From Catenulispora pinisilvae (GTDB lineage: Bacteria; Actinomycetota; Actinomycetes; Streptomycetales; Catenulisporaceae), in contig NZ_JAAFZA010000030.1 of the NCBI RefSeq assembly GCF_015356865.1, forward strand, positions 1 through 64,000: 64,000 nt of DNA, in the 5' to 3' direction. Below are positions 33,551-42,992 of the stretch, one piece after another. The notes below the pieces were generated by a model. That model did not search any database, had not been told where the DNA came from, and saw only the letters and a program-made list of their open reading frames with translations. A program made the position numbers and the translations under genes. The first letter of the stretch is position 1; each line of letters begins with the position of its first letter.

Positions 33551-35662
33551 ATGGCGACGGCGACACGGCTGCGGGTGCTCGCCTGCCGTTCGGCGGCGTT
33601 GGTGCTGCTGGTCGGCGCCGCCATCGGGTGGGCGCCGCCGGCGAGCACCGCGGCCGTCATCAGTACCGGTTCCATCAGCACCGACTCCATCAGCACCGAC
33701 TCCCCCGTCCAGCTCGACCGGACCGGGCAGATCACCGACAAGGCCGGCGCGCTCGGCGACCGGCGGGACCAGGTCACGACGGCGCTGAACCGGCTCGACG
33801 CGCAGCACGGCGTCCAGCTGTTCGTGGTCTACGTCCGGGACTTCTCGGGCAAGGCGCCCGTCGACTGGGCCAACGAGACGGCGACCAAGAACGGCCTGGG
33901 TCTGCACGACGTCCTGCTCGCGGTCGCCACCCACGCGCGTCAGTACGGCTACTCCACGGACACCGACTCCGGCGTGACCCCCGCGCAGCTGGCGTCGGTC
34001 GCCGGGACCGCGATCGAGCCCGCGCTGCGGCAGAACGACTGGGCCGGCGCGGCGATCGGGGCGGCCGACGGCATCGGCGCGGTGGTGGCCGGTCAGCCGG
34101 TACCGGCGGTCGCCATCACGCCGGGGAATCCCGATCCCGGCGCCTCGTCCTCCTCGGACAGCGGCGCTTGGGTCGCGGGCACGGTGGTGGTCGTCGGCGC
34201 CGGCGCGGTGGGCCTGTTCGCCTACTCCCGGTCGCGGCGGCGGCCGGCGGCCCCGGGCTCGGGCGCGAGGTCCGGCCGCTCGGTGAGCCAGGTCCCGCTC
34301 AAGGACCTGGACGCGTCCGCCAAGCACGCGCTGGTCGCGACTGACGACGCGGTGCGTACCAGTGAGGAAGAGCTCGGGTTCGCCAGCGCGGAGTTCGGCG
34401 ACGAGGCGGCGGCGCCGTTCGCCGCGGCGCTGGCCGAGGCCAAGGCCGAGCTGACGGCCGCGTTCCGGATCCGGCAGGCGCTGGACGACGAGATCCCGGA
34501 GGACGAGCCCACGCAGCGCCGGATGCTCGCCGAGATCATCGAACGCTGCCAGCGGGCCAACGGCCGGCTGGACGCCGAGGCCAAGGCCTTCGACCGGCTG
34601 CGGGCGCTGGTGGAGCACGCGCCGACCGCGCTGGCCGCCGCGACTGAGGTCGCCGCCGCCCAGTCGGCGCGCGTCACCGCGGCGACGGCGCTGCTCCAGC
34701 GGCTGCGCGCCGACTTCGCCGACTCGGCCGCCGCGCCGATCGCCGAGCACCCGCAGCAGATCGCCGACCGGCTGGCGTTCGCCGACGACAGCCTGGCCGC
34801 GGCGCGGGTGGCGCTGGACGGCGGGGACCGGCGGCGGTCGGCGGTGCTGATCCGGGGCGCCGAGGCGGGAATCGATCAGGCCGGACAGCTGCTGGACGCG
34901 ATCGACCGGCGCTCGGCCGAACTGGACTCGGCCGCCGCGAAGCTCCCGGCGGCGCTGGCCGAGATGGATTCGGATCTGGCCGACGCGCACGGGCTGGCCG
35001 CCTCCCAAGGCGCCGCCGCGACGTCGGCGGACTTGGCGGGACGCGCGGCGCGCGCGCAGCAGGTGTCGGCGACGCTGCGGCAGGAGATGTTCGGGCGCTA
35101 CGACCCGATCGACGCGCTGCGGCGGGCCGAGGAGGCGGACGCGCTGTTGGACGAGGCGCTGGACGCGGTGCGCGAACGGGAGCAGAACCACCGGCGGGCC
35201 CAGAGCCTGCTGGAGCAGGCGACGTTGACGGCGCGCAGCGAGATCGCCGCCGCCGAGGACTTCATCGCCACCCGGCGCGGCGCCGTCGGCAGCCAGGCCC
35301 GGACCCGGCTGGCCGAGGCCAAGCGGCTGTTGCAGCAGTCGGCGGCGGCCGCGAGCGGCGATCCGTCGCAGGCCCTGACGCTGGCGCAGCAGGCTGACAG
35401 CCGGGCGCGGCAGGCGATGGCCGCGGCGCAGGACGACTCCGACCGCTACCGCTCCCCCTACGGCGGCCAGTCCGGGTCGATGGGCGGCGCCGTCCTGGGC
35501 GGCATCATCCTCGGCGACCTGCTGGGCGGCGGACGTGGACGGGGCGGCGGCGGACGCGGCGGCGGCTGGCCCTCCGGCGGCGGCGGGTTCGGCGGCGCCG
35601 GCCCCGGCAGCTTCGGCGGCGGCGGCACCCGAGGACGTCTCGGGGGCGGCGGCAGGTTCTGA
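33551..35662 (+). CDS. TPM-domain membrane protein with long coiled coils and Gly-rich tail
   Basis: 703 aa. Signal peptide (1-34), a TPM/Psb32-type domain (about residues 50-185, ITDKAGALGDRRDQVTTALN onward), one transmembrane helix (about 205-227), then about 400 residues of Ala/Leu/Glu-rich coiled coil and a C-terminal Gly/Arg/Phe-rich tail from about 640. TPM domains occur in envelope-associated proteins and in some phosphatases. The PspA gene starts 26 bp after its stop, so the two are co-transcribed and probably act together at the membrane. Start ATG 33551 has GGGAG upstream. Confidence 0.85.
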   Translation: MATATRLRVLACRSAALVLLVGAAIGWAPPASTAAVISTGSISTDSISTDSPVQLDRTGQITDKAGALGDRRDQVTTALNRLDAQHGVQLFVVYVRDFSGKAPVDWANETATKNGLGLHDVLLAVATHARQYGYSTDTDSGVTPAQLASVAGTAIEPALRQNDWAGAAIGAADGIGAVVAGQPVPAVAITPGNPDPGASSSSDSGAWVAGTVVVVGAGAVGLFAYSRSRRRPAAPGSGARSGRSVSQVPLKDLDASAKHALVATDDAVRTSEEELGFASAEFGDEAAAPFAAALAEAKAELTAAFRIRQALDDEIPEDEPTQRRMLAEIIERCQRANGRLDAEAKAFDRLRALVEHAPTALAAATEVAAAQSARVTAATALLQRLRADFADSAAAPIAEHPQQIADRLAFADDSLAAARVALDGGDRRRSAVLIRGAEAGIDQAGQLLDAIDRRSAELDSAAAKLPAALAEMDSDLADAHGLAASQGAAATSADLAGRAARAQQVSATLRQEMFGRYDPIDALRRAEEADALLDEALDAVREREQNHRRAQSLLEQATLTARSEIAAAEDFIATRRGAVGSQARTRLAEAKRLLQQSAAAASGDPSQALTLAQQADSRARQAMAAAQDDSDRYRSPYGGQSGSMGGAVLGGIILGDLLGGGRGRGGGGRGGGWPSGGGGFGGAGPGSFGGGGTRGRLGGGGRF

Positions 35663-35688
35663 TCCAGCGACGACGAAAGGGCACGACG

Positions 35689-36399
35689 ATGACCAAGCAG
35701 ACCATCCTGGGCCGGGTGAAGCAGCTGGCGAAGGCGAACATCAACGCCCTGCTGGACTCGGCCGAGGACCCGGGGAAGATGCTCGACCAGCTGATCCGCG
35801 ACTACACCGACAACATCTCCGAGGCCGAACAGGCGGTCGCCACCACCATCGGCAACCTGCGCCTGATGGAGGCGGACAACGCCGAGGACGTGAAGTCCGC
35901 CAAGGAGTGGGGCGACAAGGCCCTGGCGGCCAGCCAGCGCGCGGACGCCCTGCGCACCGCCGGCGACACCGCCGAAGCCGACCGCTTCGACAACCTGGCC
36001 AAGGTGGCCCTGGAACGCCAGCTGGCCGCCGAACGCCAGGTGAGCGCCGCCGCCCCGACCATCAAGGGCCAGCAGGAAGTGGTCGAGCAGCTGAAGACCG
36101 GCCTGAACAGCATGAAGGAGAAGCTGGGCCAGCTCCGGACCAAGCGCGACGAACTGGTCGCCCGCTCCAAGTCGGCCCAGGCCCAGTCGCACGTCAACGA
36201 CGCCCTGAAGAGCATCGACATCATGGACCCCTCCAGCGAGGTCAGCCGCTTCGAGGAGAAGGTGCGCCGCGAGGAGGCGAAGGTGAAGGGGCAGCAGGAG
36301 CTCGCGGCGTCGAGCTTGGACGCGCAGTTCAACGACTTGGAGGGGCTGGCCGACCAGGCTGAGGTGGCGAAGCGGTTGGCGGCGCTGAAGGCCGGGTGA
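35689..36399 (+). CDS. PspA/IM30 family membrane-repair protein
   Basis: 236 aa, nearly all alpha-helical coiled coil. KQTILGRVKQLAKANINALLDSAEDPGKML is the standard N-terminal region of the family; the end NDLEGLADQAEVAKRLAALK is helical. PspA proteins assemble on damaged membranes as ESCRT-III-like polymers and preserve the proton gradient. Co-transcribed with the TPM gene, 26 bp gap. Confidence 0.95.
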   Translation: MTKQTILGRVKQLAKANINALLDSAEDPGKMLDQLIRDYTDNISEAEQAVATTIGNLRLMEADNAEDVKSAKEWGDKALAASQRADALRTAGDTAEADRFDNLAKVALERQLAAERQVSAAAPTIKGQQEVVEQLKTGLNSMKEKLGQLRTKRDELVARSKSAQAQSHVNDALKSIDIMDPSSEVSRFEEKVRREEAKVKGQQELAASSLDAQFNDLEGLADQAEVAKRLAALKAG

Positions 36400-36425
36400 G
36401 GCGAGGCGACTGAGCAGGTTTTGTG

Positions 36426-36463
36426 GGCGGGGCCGCCGCTCCCTCACAGGCAGCGGCCCCGCC
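36426..36463. terminator. Hairpin after PspA
   Basis: GGCGGGGCCGC (36426-36436) pairs with GCGGCCCCGCC (36453-36463), with further CGCT/AGC pairing. It sits between the convergent PspA and GH35 genes. Confidence 0.75.
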
Positions 36464-36530
36464 GGTCTCGCAATTCAGTTGGCTTACTCGCTCACATCAG
36501 GTGCGTTACACCAGGCACACATCAGCTGGC

Positions 36531-38318
36531 TCACAGCTCGGTCGGCCCCAGGTTCGGCACCGGCCGCAGCTCGACAGTCGGGCCGCGTGAGCCGTGCAGT
36601 TCGAGCACCACCAGCTCGTTCTCCCCCTCGCGCAGCACCGGGCCGGGCACGTACAGCGAACCCTGCGGCCCCCGCGACCAATAGCGCCCCAGGTTGAACC
36701 CGTTCACCCAGGCCACGCCCTTGGTCCAGCCGTCCAGGTGCAGGTAGGTGTCCGCCGCCTGCTCCACCCGGAACGTGCCCCGGTGGAAGCAGGGTCCGAC
36801 CACGGCCCCCACGGCCCCCTTGGTCTCGGTCTCGGTCTCGGTCTCAGCCTCGGCGAAGTCGAGCCCTGACAGCTCGTCCAACGGCAGCGGCCGCGAACTC
36901 CAGCCGGTCAGCACGGCGTCGTCGAGGTAGACCGAGCCGATCAGCCCCTTGCGATCCGCGAGCTTCACCCCGTAGTTGACCCGCCCCTGGTTCTCGACCA
37001 GTACCCGCAGCTCGGCTCCGGCGCGCGGCACGACGAACGACACCACGTGCTCGTGCCGTTCCCGCTCCAGCACCCCGACCGGTTGCCCGTCGACGAACAC
37101 CTGCGCACGGTCGGCTACCTGCTCGAACGCCAGCGTCACCGGTCCGGCGGCGGGCAGCCGCGCCTCGTAGAGCACGAACCCGAAGTCCTGCCCCAAGCGC
37201 TCCATCGTCAGCGGCGAATCAGCGGTCTGCGCAGTGCCCAGCGCCGCCAAGCTCGCCGGGGCGAACAGCGGCGCGCGCCCGCGCAGCGCCACCGCGACCG
37301 GTGGCAGCTTCGGCCCCGCCTCGGGGATCTCCTCTTCCGGCAGCGCCTCGTACTTGCCGATGATGGACCGGAACCGCCGGTATTTCTCGGTCACGTCCCC
37401 GGCCTCGTCCAGCGGCGCGTCGTAGTCGTACGACGTGACCGTGGCCCGGTAGGTGCCCTTGTCGTTGGCACCGTTCAGGAAGCCGAAGTTGGTGCCGCCG
37501 TGGAACATGTAGAAGCTCACCGACGCCCCGGCCTGAAGGATCTCGTCCAGCGCGGCCCCGGCGTCCTCCGCCGGGCGCACCGCGTGCACGCCGCCCCACG
37601 CGTCGAACCACCCGTTCCAGAACTCCGTGCACATCAGCGGCCCGGTCGGCTGCTGCGCCCGCAGCGCGGCCAGCGACGCGGTCGCCTTGCTCCCGAAGTT
37701 CGCGGTGGCCAGCACCCCGGGCAGCGCACCGGCCGCCAGGTCCCCGGGCTGGTCGGAGGTGAATAAGGGCACATCGATACCGCGCGACGTCAGCGCCTCA
37801 TACAGCCGTTCCAGATAGGCGGTGTCGGATCCGTATGCCCCGTACTCGTTCTCGACCTGCACCGCGATGATCGGCCCGCCGCGGGTTCCCAACCGCGGCA
37901 AGACGATCGGCAGCAGCGCGTCGAGATACGCCTCGACGGCATCGAAGAAGGCAGGGTTCGTACTCCGCAGGGCGGGGTCCGGCTCGGCGAGCAGCCATGA
38001 GGGCAGCCCGCCGCCCTCCCACTCCCCGCAGATGTACGGCCCGGGCCGCAGAAGTACGTGCAGCCCCTCGGCGGCGGCCTGGTCCAGGAACGAGGCCAGA
38101 TCGAGGATCCCGCTGAAGTCGAAGGTGCCGCGCCGCCGCTCGTGCAGGTTCCACGGCACATAGGTGTCGATAGAGTTCAGGCCCATCAGCCGGGCCTTGC
38201 GCAGCCGGTCGGACCACTGCGCCGGATGGACTCGGAAGTAGTGCAGGCCGCCGGCGATGATCCGGAACGGCTGACCGTCGAGGGCGAAGCCGTCGTCGGT
38301 GATGTCGAGTACTGCCAC
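36531..38318 (-). CDS. Beta-galactosidase, GH35
   Basis: 595 aa, full-length GH35. The (beta/alpha)8 domain has IIAVQVENEYGAYG, with the acid/base Glu at about residue 156, and LMCTEFWNGWFDAWGG, with the nucleophile Glu at about 231; beta-jelly-roll domains follow. No signal peptide, so it acts on galactosides imported by the ABC system encoded just upstream. A run of Glu-Thr (about residues 490-500) is coded by a GGTCTC hexamer repeat. GTG start at 38318, with AGGGAG about 10 bases upstream. Confidence 0.94.
   Translation of the reverse strand: MAVLDITDDGFALDGQPFRIIAGGLHYFRVHPAQWSDRLRKARLMGLNSIDTYVPWNLHERRRGTFDFSGILDLASFLDQAAAEGLHVLLRPGPYICGEWEGGGLPSWLLAEPDPALRSTNPAFFDAVEAYLDALLPIVLPRLGTRGGPIIAVQVENEYGAYGSDTAYLERLYEALTSRGIDVPLFTSDQPGDLAAGALPGVLATANFGSKATASLAALRAQQPTGPLMCTEFWNGWFDAWGGVHAVRPAEDAGAALDEILQAGASVSFYMFHGGTNFGFLNGANDKGTYRATVTSYDYDAPLDEAGDVTEKYRRFRSIIGKYEALPEEEIPEAGPKLPPVAVALRGRAPLFAPASLAALGTAQTADSPLTMERLGQDFGFVLYEARLPAAGPVTLAFEQVADRAQVFVDGQPVGVLERERHEHVVSFVVPRAGAELRVLVENQGRVNYGVKLADRKGLIGSVYLDDAVLTGWSSRPLPLDELSGLDFAEAETETETETKGAVGAVVGPCFHRGTFRVEQAADTYLHLDGWTKGVAWVNGFNLGRYWSRGPQGSLYVPGPVLREGENELVVLELHGSRGPTVELRPVPNLGPTEL
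36822..36845 (-). repeat. Hexamer repeat (GGTCTC)4 in GH35
   Basis: Four copies of GGTCTC in the plus strand encode (Glu-Thr) units on the minus strand. The run lies in a surface loop between domains and is in frame. Confidence 0.85.
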
Positions 38319-38432
38319 GTTCGTCTTGCTCCCTGTACGTTCCCGCGCTTCTTCACGGCAGGACCCAGGTGCGGCCGGGCCACTGACCCGGCCGCACGCT
38401 CGGCCCCTCAGGCGCTACTTGCCCCTCAGGCG

Positions 38433-39797
38433 CTACTTGACGGTGAAGCCCTGGTCCTTGCCGTACTTGATCGAGGCGTCCTGCCAGGCCTTCAACCCGT
38501 CGGCCAGCGAGGAGCCGCCGATGTAGGCCTTGCCGGCCGTGTCGTTGAAGATGCTGTTGGCGTAGACCTGGAACGGCAGGTAGGACCAGCCCGGCGCGAC
38601 CTCGCTGGCGCTCTGCGCGAGCACCTGGTTGATCTTCTGGTCGCCGAAGTACGGGTCGGTCTTGTTCAGGAAGTCCGGCGAGTTCAGCTGCTTCACGGTG
38701 GCCGGGAACGCCCCGTTGTCCACGCGGGTCTGCGCGCCCTCGTCCACGGTCGCGTACTTCAGGAACGCGTACGCCAGCTTCTGGTTGGTGCTCGCCTTCA
38801 TCACCGCCAGCGAGCTGCCGCCGTTCTCCGACGTCACCTTCCCGCCGGCCGTCCACTGCGGCATCGGCGCCACCCGCCACTGCCCGGAGCCGGACTTCAC
38901 ACCGGACTCCAGGGAGCTGGGCATCCACGCCCCGATGGTCAGCGAGGCGATCTTGCCGGCGGCCATGCCCTGGTACCAGGCGTCGCTCCAGGCGCTGACC
39001 GGCGACAGGTCGTGGCCGTCGATGAGCTGCTGCCAGGCGGTCGCGAACTTCTGCGTGCCGGCGTCGCCGGCGAAGTTCACGCCGACCGTGGTGCCGCTGA
39101 CCGAGTACGGCTTGCCGCCGGCCTGCCAGATCATGCTGGTGGTGAACCCGGCATCGCCGGTGTCGTTGGTGATGTAGACGCTGGGATCGGCGGCGTGGAT
39201 CTTCTTCGCGTCCGCGATGTACTCGTCCCAGGTGGCCGGGGGCGTGGTGATCCCGAACTTGGTGAAGACGGTCTGGTTGTAGAACAGGGCCATCGGGCCG
39301 GAGTCCATCGGCAGGCCGTAGACGCCGCCGTCGGCCTGCACCGAGTTCCACGGTCCCGGGGTGAAGGTGCCGTTGAGCGCGGCCGCGCCGAACTGGTCCA
39401 GGTTGACCACCGACTTGGTGAGCTCGAACTGCGGCAGCGCGTAGTACTCGATGTGCGCGACGTCCGGGACGCCCTTGCCGGCCTGCACCGCGTTCTGCAG
39501 CGCCTTGTACTCGTCGTTGCCGGTTCCGGCGTTGACCAGGTTGACGTGCACCTTCGGGTACTTGGTCTGGAAGTCCGCGACCACCTTCTTCAGTGTCGGC
39601 TCCCAGGCCCACACCGTCAGGTTCCCGCCGGCGGACAGCGCCGCCTGCAGGTCCGCGTCGGAGACCGAGGCGGCCTGCGACGAGCCGGACGAGGACTTGC
39701 CACCGCCGCTCGATGATGATCCGCAAGCGGTCGCGGCCAACGCCACAGCCAGCGCGGACGCGCCCAGCAGGACGCCGCGACGACGGGTTATCGTCAT
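38433..39797 (-). CDS. ABC sugar importer, extracellular solute-binding lipoprotein
   Basis: 454 aa. Lipoprotein signal peptide with the lipobox LAATAC (Cys at about 25), a Ser/Gly linker, then the bacterial solute-binding family-1 fold (NLTVWAWEPTLKKVVADF, FTKFGITTPPATWDEYI, ENGGSSLAVMKAST). It captures oligosaccharides, presumably galactosides given the GH35 gene 114 bp downstream. Start ATG 39797 matches the arginine-rich signal peptide start. Confidence 0.93.
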   Translation of the reverse strand: MTITRRRGVLLGASALAVALAATACGSSSSGGGKSSSGSSQAASVSDADLQAALSAGGNLTVWAWEPTLKKVVADFQTKYPKVHVNLVNAGTGNDEYKALQNAVQAGKGVPDVAHIEYYALPQFELTKSVVNLDQFGAAALNGTFTPGPWNSVQADGGVYGLPMDSGPMALFYNQTVFTKFGITTPPATWDEYIADAKKIHAADPSVYITNDTGDAGFTTSMIWQAGGKPYSVSGTTVGVNFAGDAGTQKFATAWQQLIDGHDLSPVSAWSDAWYQGMAAGKIASLTIGAWMPSSLESGVKSGSGQWRVAPMPQWTAGGKVTSENGGSSLAVMKASTNQKLAYAFLKYATVDEGAQTRVDNGAFPATVKQLNSPDFLNKTDPYFGDQKINQVLAQSASEVAPGWSYLPFQVYANSIFNDTAGKAYIGGSSLADGLKAWQDASIKYGKDQGFTVK

Positions 39798-39847
39798 AGC
39801 TGTTCCCTTCTCTTTCCTAGGGGTTCCGCAGTCGGGCCGGGGCGCCG

Positions 39848-40768
39848 TCAACCTTTCACGCTTCCGGCGCTCAGGCCCGACTGCCAGTACCGCTGGAGCA
39901 GCAGGAACGCCGCGATCAGCGGGATGATGGTGACCAGCGAGCCGGTGATGACGAGGTTGAACACCACGTCCCCGCCGGCGGTGTGGGCCTGGTCGTTCCA
40001 GGTGCTCAGGCCCAGCGTCAGGGGATACCAGTCCTGGTTCTTCAGCATGATCAGCGGCAGGAAGTAGTTGTTCCAGGTCGTGACCACGTTGAACAGCAGC
40101 ACCGTGACGATGCCGGGACCCAGCAGCGGCAGGCTGACGGAGAAGAAGGTGCGGAACTCCCCGGCACCGTCCATCCGCGCCGACTCCATGATCTCGGCCG
40201 GGACCGCCTCGGCGCTGAACGTCCACATCAGGTACAGACCGAACGGCGAGATCAGCGACGGGATGATGATCGCCCACGGGGTGTCGGTGAGCCCCATCTT
40301 GGAGAACATCAGGAAGGTCGGGACGGCCAGCGCCGTGGCGGGCACCGCGACCGCGCCGATGACCGTCGCGAACACGGCCTTCTTGCCCACGAAGTCGAAC
40401 TTCGCCAGGCCGTAGCCGGCCAGCGTGGCCAGCAAGGTGGCGCCGCCGGCCCCGACCACGACGTACAGCAGGGTGTTGAGCAGCCACCGGGCGAAGATGT
40501 GGTGCTCGTAGCTGAACGTGTCGCCGAGGTTGGAGAAGAAGCCGAAGCCCTTGAACCACAGCCCGAAGGAGTTGAACAGGTTCTGCTGGCTCTTGGTCGC
40601 GTTGATCGCCAGCCAGGCCAGCGGCAGCAGGCTGTAGACCAGCATCACCGTGCACAGGACGGTCAGCGTGAGGCTCTTGCGGCGCTTGAGCGGCGCGCGC
40701 CGGGCCTTGGCCCGGATCGGCGGCGTGGAGTTGCGGGGGCGGCGGGGCCGAACGGTCTCAGTCGTCAC
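39848..40768 (-). CDS. ABC sugar importer permease, MalG-like
   Basis: 306 aa with six predicted helices. The cytoplasmic EAA loop reads ESARMDGAGEFRTFFSVSLPLL, which docks to the ATPase. The GTG start comes three bases after the stop of the partner permease, so the two are co-translated. The operon has no ATPase gene; actinomycetes often use the shared MsiK/MalK-type ATPase elsewhere in the genome. Confidence 0.93.
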   Translation of the reverse strand: MTTETVRPRRPRNSTPPIRAKARRAPLKRRKSLTLTVLCTVMLVYSLLPLAWLAINATKSQQNLFNSFGLWFKGFGFFSNLGDTFSYEHHIFARWLLNTLLYVVVGAGGATLLATLAGYGLAKFDFVGKKAVFATVIGAVAVPATALAVPTFLMFSKMGLTDTPWAIIIPSLISPFGLYLMWTFSAEAVPAEIMESARMDGAGEFRTFFSVSLPLLGPGIVTVLLFNVVTTWNNYFLPLIMLKNQDWYPLTLGLSTWNDQAHTAGGDVVFNLVITGSLVTIIPLIAAFLLLQRYWQSGLSAGSVKG

Positions 40769-40771
40769 GGC

Positions 40772-41686
40772 TCAGACCGCCTTTCGTATGCCGCGCAGCT
40801 GGACGGCGTAGGCGATGATCATCGTGACCACGCCCATGATGATGGCGACCGTCGCGGAGTAGTTGAACTGCTGGCCGTCGAAGGACAGCGAGTAGGCGTA
40901 GTAGTTCGGCGTGTAGTACGTGGTGATCGCGTTCGGCGCCAGGTGCTTGAGGATGCTGGGCTCGTTGAACAGCTGGAAGCTGCCGATGATCGAGAAGATG
41001 GTGGCGATCACGATGGCCGGACGCAGCGCCGGGAGCTTGATGGACCAGATGATGCGCCACTGGCCGGCGCCCTCGATGGCGGCCGCCTCATACAGCGAGG
41101 GGTTCACCACCCGCAGCGCCGAGTACAGGATCAGCATGTTGTAGCCGACCCACTCCCAGGTCACGATATTGCCGATGGACGCCAGGATCAGGTGCGGGGA
41201 CAGCGGGTCGGGCAGCGTGACACCGAAGTGCTTGTCGATGTCGCGCACCAGGCCGAACTGGGTCCCGTACATGAAGCTCCACATCAAGGTGGCGACGACG
41301 GCGGGGACCGCGTAGGGCATGAACACTGATATCCGGAAGAACGCCGCCCCGTAGAGTCGGCCGCTGTCGATGGCCAACGCCAGGAACAGCGCCAGCCCGA
41401 GCATGATCGGGACCTGGATGACCAGGAACAACGCGACGCGGGAGAAGGACGTCCAGAACTGCGAGTCCTTGAGGGCGTCGGAGTAGTTCTGCAAGCCGAC
41501 GAAATGCGTGCCGCCGATCAGCTGGGTCTTGTACAGGCTCAGGTAGATCGAGTAGCCGATCGGGGCGAGGAAGACCAGCGCGAACAGGGCCATGAAGGGG
41601 CTGACGAACTTCCAGCCGGCCAGGGATCCGCGCCGCCGTCCCGCGCGGCGGCGGGGGCGGGCGAGGTCCAGGGGTGGGGACGCCAT
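40772..41686 (-). CDS. ABC sugar importer permease, MalF-like
   Basis: 304 aa, six helices, with the EAA motif EAAAIEGAGQWRIIWSIKLPAL. It forms the heterodimeric channel with the MalG-like subunit. It is the first transport gene after the ROK regulator; the gap of 112 bp contains four 19-bp repeats. Start ATG 41686. Confidence 0.93.
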   Translation of the reverse strand: MASPPLDLARPRRRAGRRRGSLAGWKFVSPFMALFALVFLAPIGYSIYLSLYKTQLIGGTHFVGLQNYSDALKDSQFWTSFSRVALFLVIQVPIMLGLALFLALAIDSGRLYGAAFFRISVFMPYAVPAVVATLMWSFMYGTQFGLVRDIDKHFGVTLPDPLSPHLILASIGNIVTWEWVGYNMLILYSALRVVNPSLYEAAAIEGAGQWRIIWSIKLPALRPAIVIATIFSIIGSFQLFNEPSILKHLAPNAITTYYTPNYYAYSLSFDGQQFNYSATVAIIMGVVTMIIAYAVQLRGIRKAV

Positions 41687-41703
41687 GGTCGGTCTTCGCT
41701 CCT

Positions 41704-41778
41704 TGCTTCGCTGTGTGGCTACTGCTTCGCTGTGTGGCTACTGCTTCGCTGTGGGCTACTGCTTCGCTGTGTGGCTGT
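41704..41778. repeat. 19-bp tandem repeat, four copies
   Basis: TGCTTCGCTGTGTGGCTAC at 41704-41722 and 41723-41741, an 18-bp copy at 41742-41759 and a fourth variant at 41760-41778. It lies in the gap between the ROK gene and the permease gene, i.e. in the leader of the transporter transcript. It could affect translation or bind a regulator. Confidence 0.9.
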
Positions 41779-41798
41779 GTACCGCGCAAGTAAGGCGA

Positions 41799-42992
41799 CT
41801 AGGGCAGGACGAACGTCTCGAAGGCCAGCACCGCCATGCCCAGCGACACCGGGTTGTCGGCGATGCGGGAGGCGGCCAGGGTGACGGCGTCGTAGGGCAC
41901 GGTCAGGGAGAACTCCTTGACCACCGGCTCCACGGCCGCCAGCAGCGGCTCGCCGAACGCCGCGCTGACCCAGCCGCCGACCACCAGCAGTTCGGGATTG
42001 AGCATGTTGACGGCGTTGGCCAGCGCCATGCCCAGCGGCCGGGCGAACCGCTCCAGCGTGGCGACCGCGACCGGGTCGGCGCGCGCCGCCGCCTCGGCCA
42101 GCCGGGCCACGGTCGCGGCCTGGTCGCCGGGGACCAGCAGCGGGCTGTCCGGATCGACGTCGGTGAGCAGGTCCAGCAGCGCGGCGGCGCCGATGTAGGC
42201 CTCGACGCAGCCGCGGCTTCCGCAGTGGCAGGGCCGGCCGTCGGCGACCAGCACCGTGTGCCCCCACTCCCCCGCGCTGTTGGTACGGCCCCGCAACAGC
42301 CGCCCCTCGGCCACGACCCCGAGACCGACGCCGGTGCCGAGGTTCACCACGACGCTGTCGTCGTGGTCCCCGGCCTCGCCGAACATCATCTCGGCCAGCG
42401 TTATCGCCTTCAGCGGGTTGTCGAGCAGGACCGGCAGCTCGCAGCGCTTCTGGAACAGGGACTTGAACGGCACGCCGTGCCAGCCCCAGTTCGGCGCGTG
42501 GATCGAGACCCCGCCCTCCCGGTCCACCTGGCCGGGCAGGCTGACGCCGACCCCGGCCACGTCGGCCGCGCTCACGCCGTCCAGCGCGGCGATGACGCCC
42601 TGGACGGTGTCCACGACGTGTCCGACCACGGAGTCCGGATCGTCGTCGGTCGGCGCCACCGGCATCTGGAAGTGCCCGACCCGGGTCATCGCCTGGTCGA
42701 AGATCTCGGCGATGACGTGGGTCTCGGCGAGGTCGACACCGACCAGATAGGGCGCCGCGGCCCGCATCCGCAGCCGGCTGGCCGGCCGCCCCCCGGCCGC
42801 CGACCGCGCGCTCTGCGTCTCCTCCAGCAACCCGGCCGCGGTCAACTCGCCGATGATCGTGCCGGCGGTGGCGACCGACACCCCGAGCTGCGCGGCGACA
42901 TCGCCCCGGGTCAGCGTGCGGCCGCCGTAGAAGCTCCGCATCACTTCCACGCGGTTCGCACGGCGCAGATCGCCGGACAGGCGGGGTCGCAT
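41799..42992 (-). CDS. ROK family transcriptional regulator
   Basis: 397 aa. The N-terminal winged helix-turn-helix (residues 1-75, RGDVAAQLGVSVATAGTII) is followed by a sugar-kinase-like ROK domain with VVVNLGTGVGLGVV and the zinc motif CHCGSRGCVEAYIG. NagC/Mlc-type ROK proteins sense sugars and repress uptake genes. It is codirectional with and immediately upstream of the importer, so it probably controls the galactoside operon. ATG 42992 is preceded by GAGGAG. Confidence 0.93.
   Translation of the reverse strand: MRPRLSGDLRRANRVEVMRSFYGGRTLTRGDVAAQLGVSVATAGTIIGELTAAGLLEETQSARSAAGGRPASRLRMRAAAPYLVGVDLAETHVIAEIFDQAMTRVGHFQMPVAPTDDDPDSVVGHVVDTVQGVIAALDGVSAADVAGVGVSLPGQVDREGGVSIHAPNWGWHGVPFKSLFQKRCELPVLLDNPLKAITLAEMMFGEAGDHDDSVVVNLGTGVGLGVVAEGRLLRGRTNSAGEWGHTVLVADGRPCHCGSRGCVEAYIGAAALLDLLTDVDPDSPLLVPGDQAATVARLAEAAARADPVAVATLERFARPLGMALANAVNMLNPELLVVGGWVSAAFGEPLLAAVEPVVKEFSLTVPYDAVTLAASRIADNPVSLGMAVLAFETFVLP

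Noticed and set aside
41704-41778. Iteron-like origin of replication in the 19-bp repeats
   Set aside because: No replication protein, no AT-rich unwinding region and no DnaA boxes; the repeats lie within an operon.
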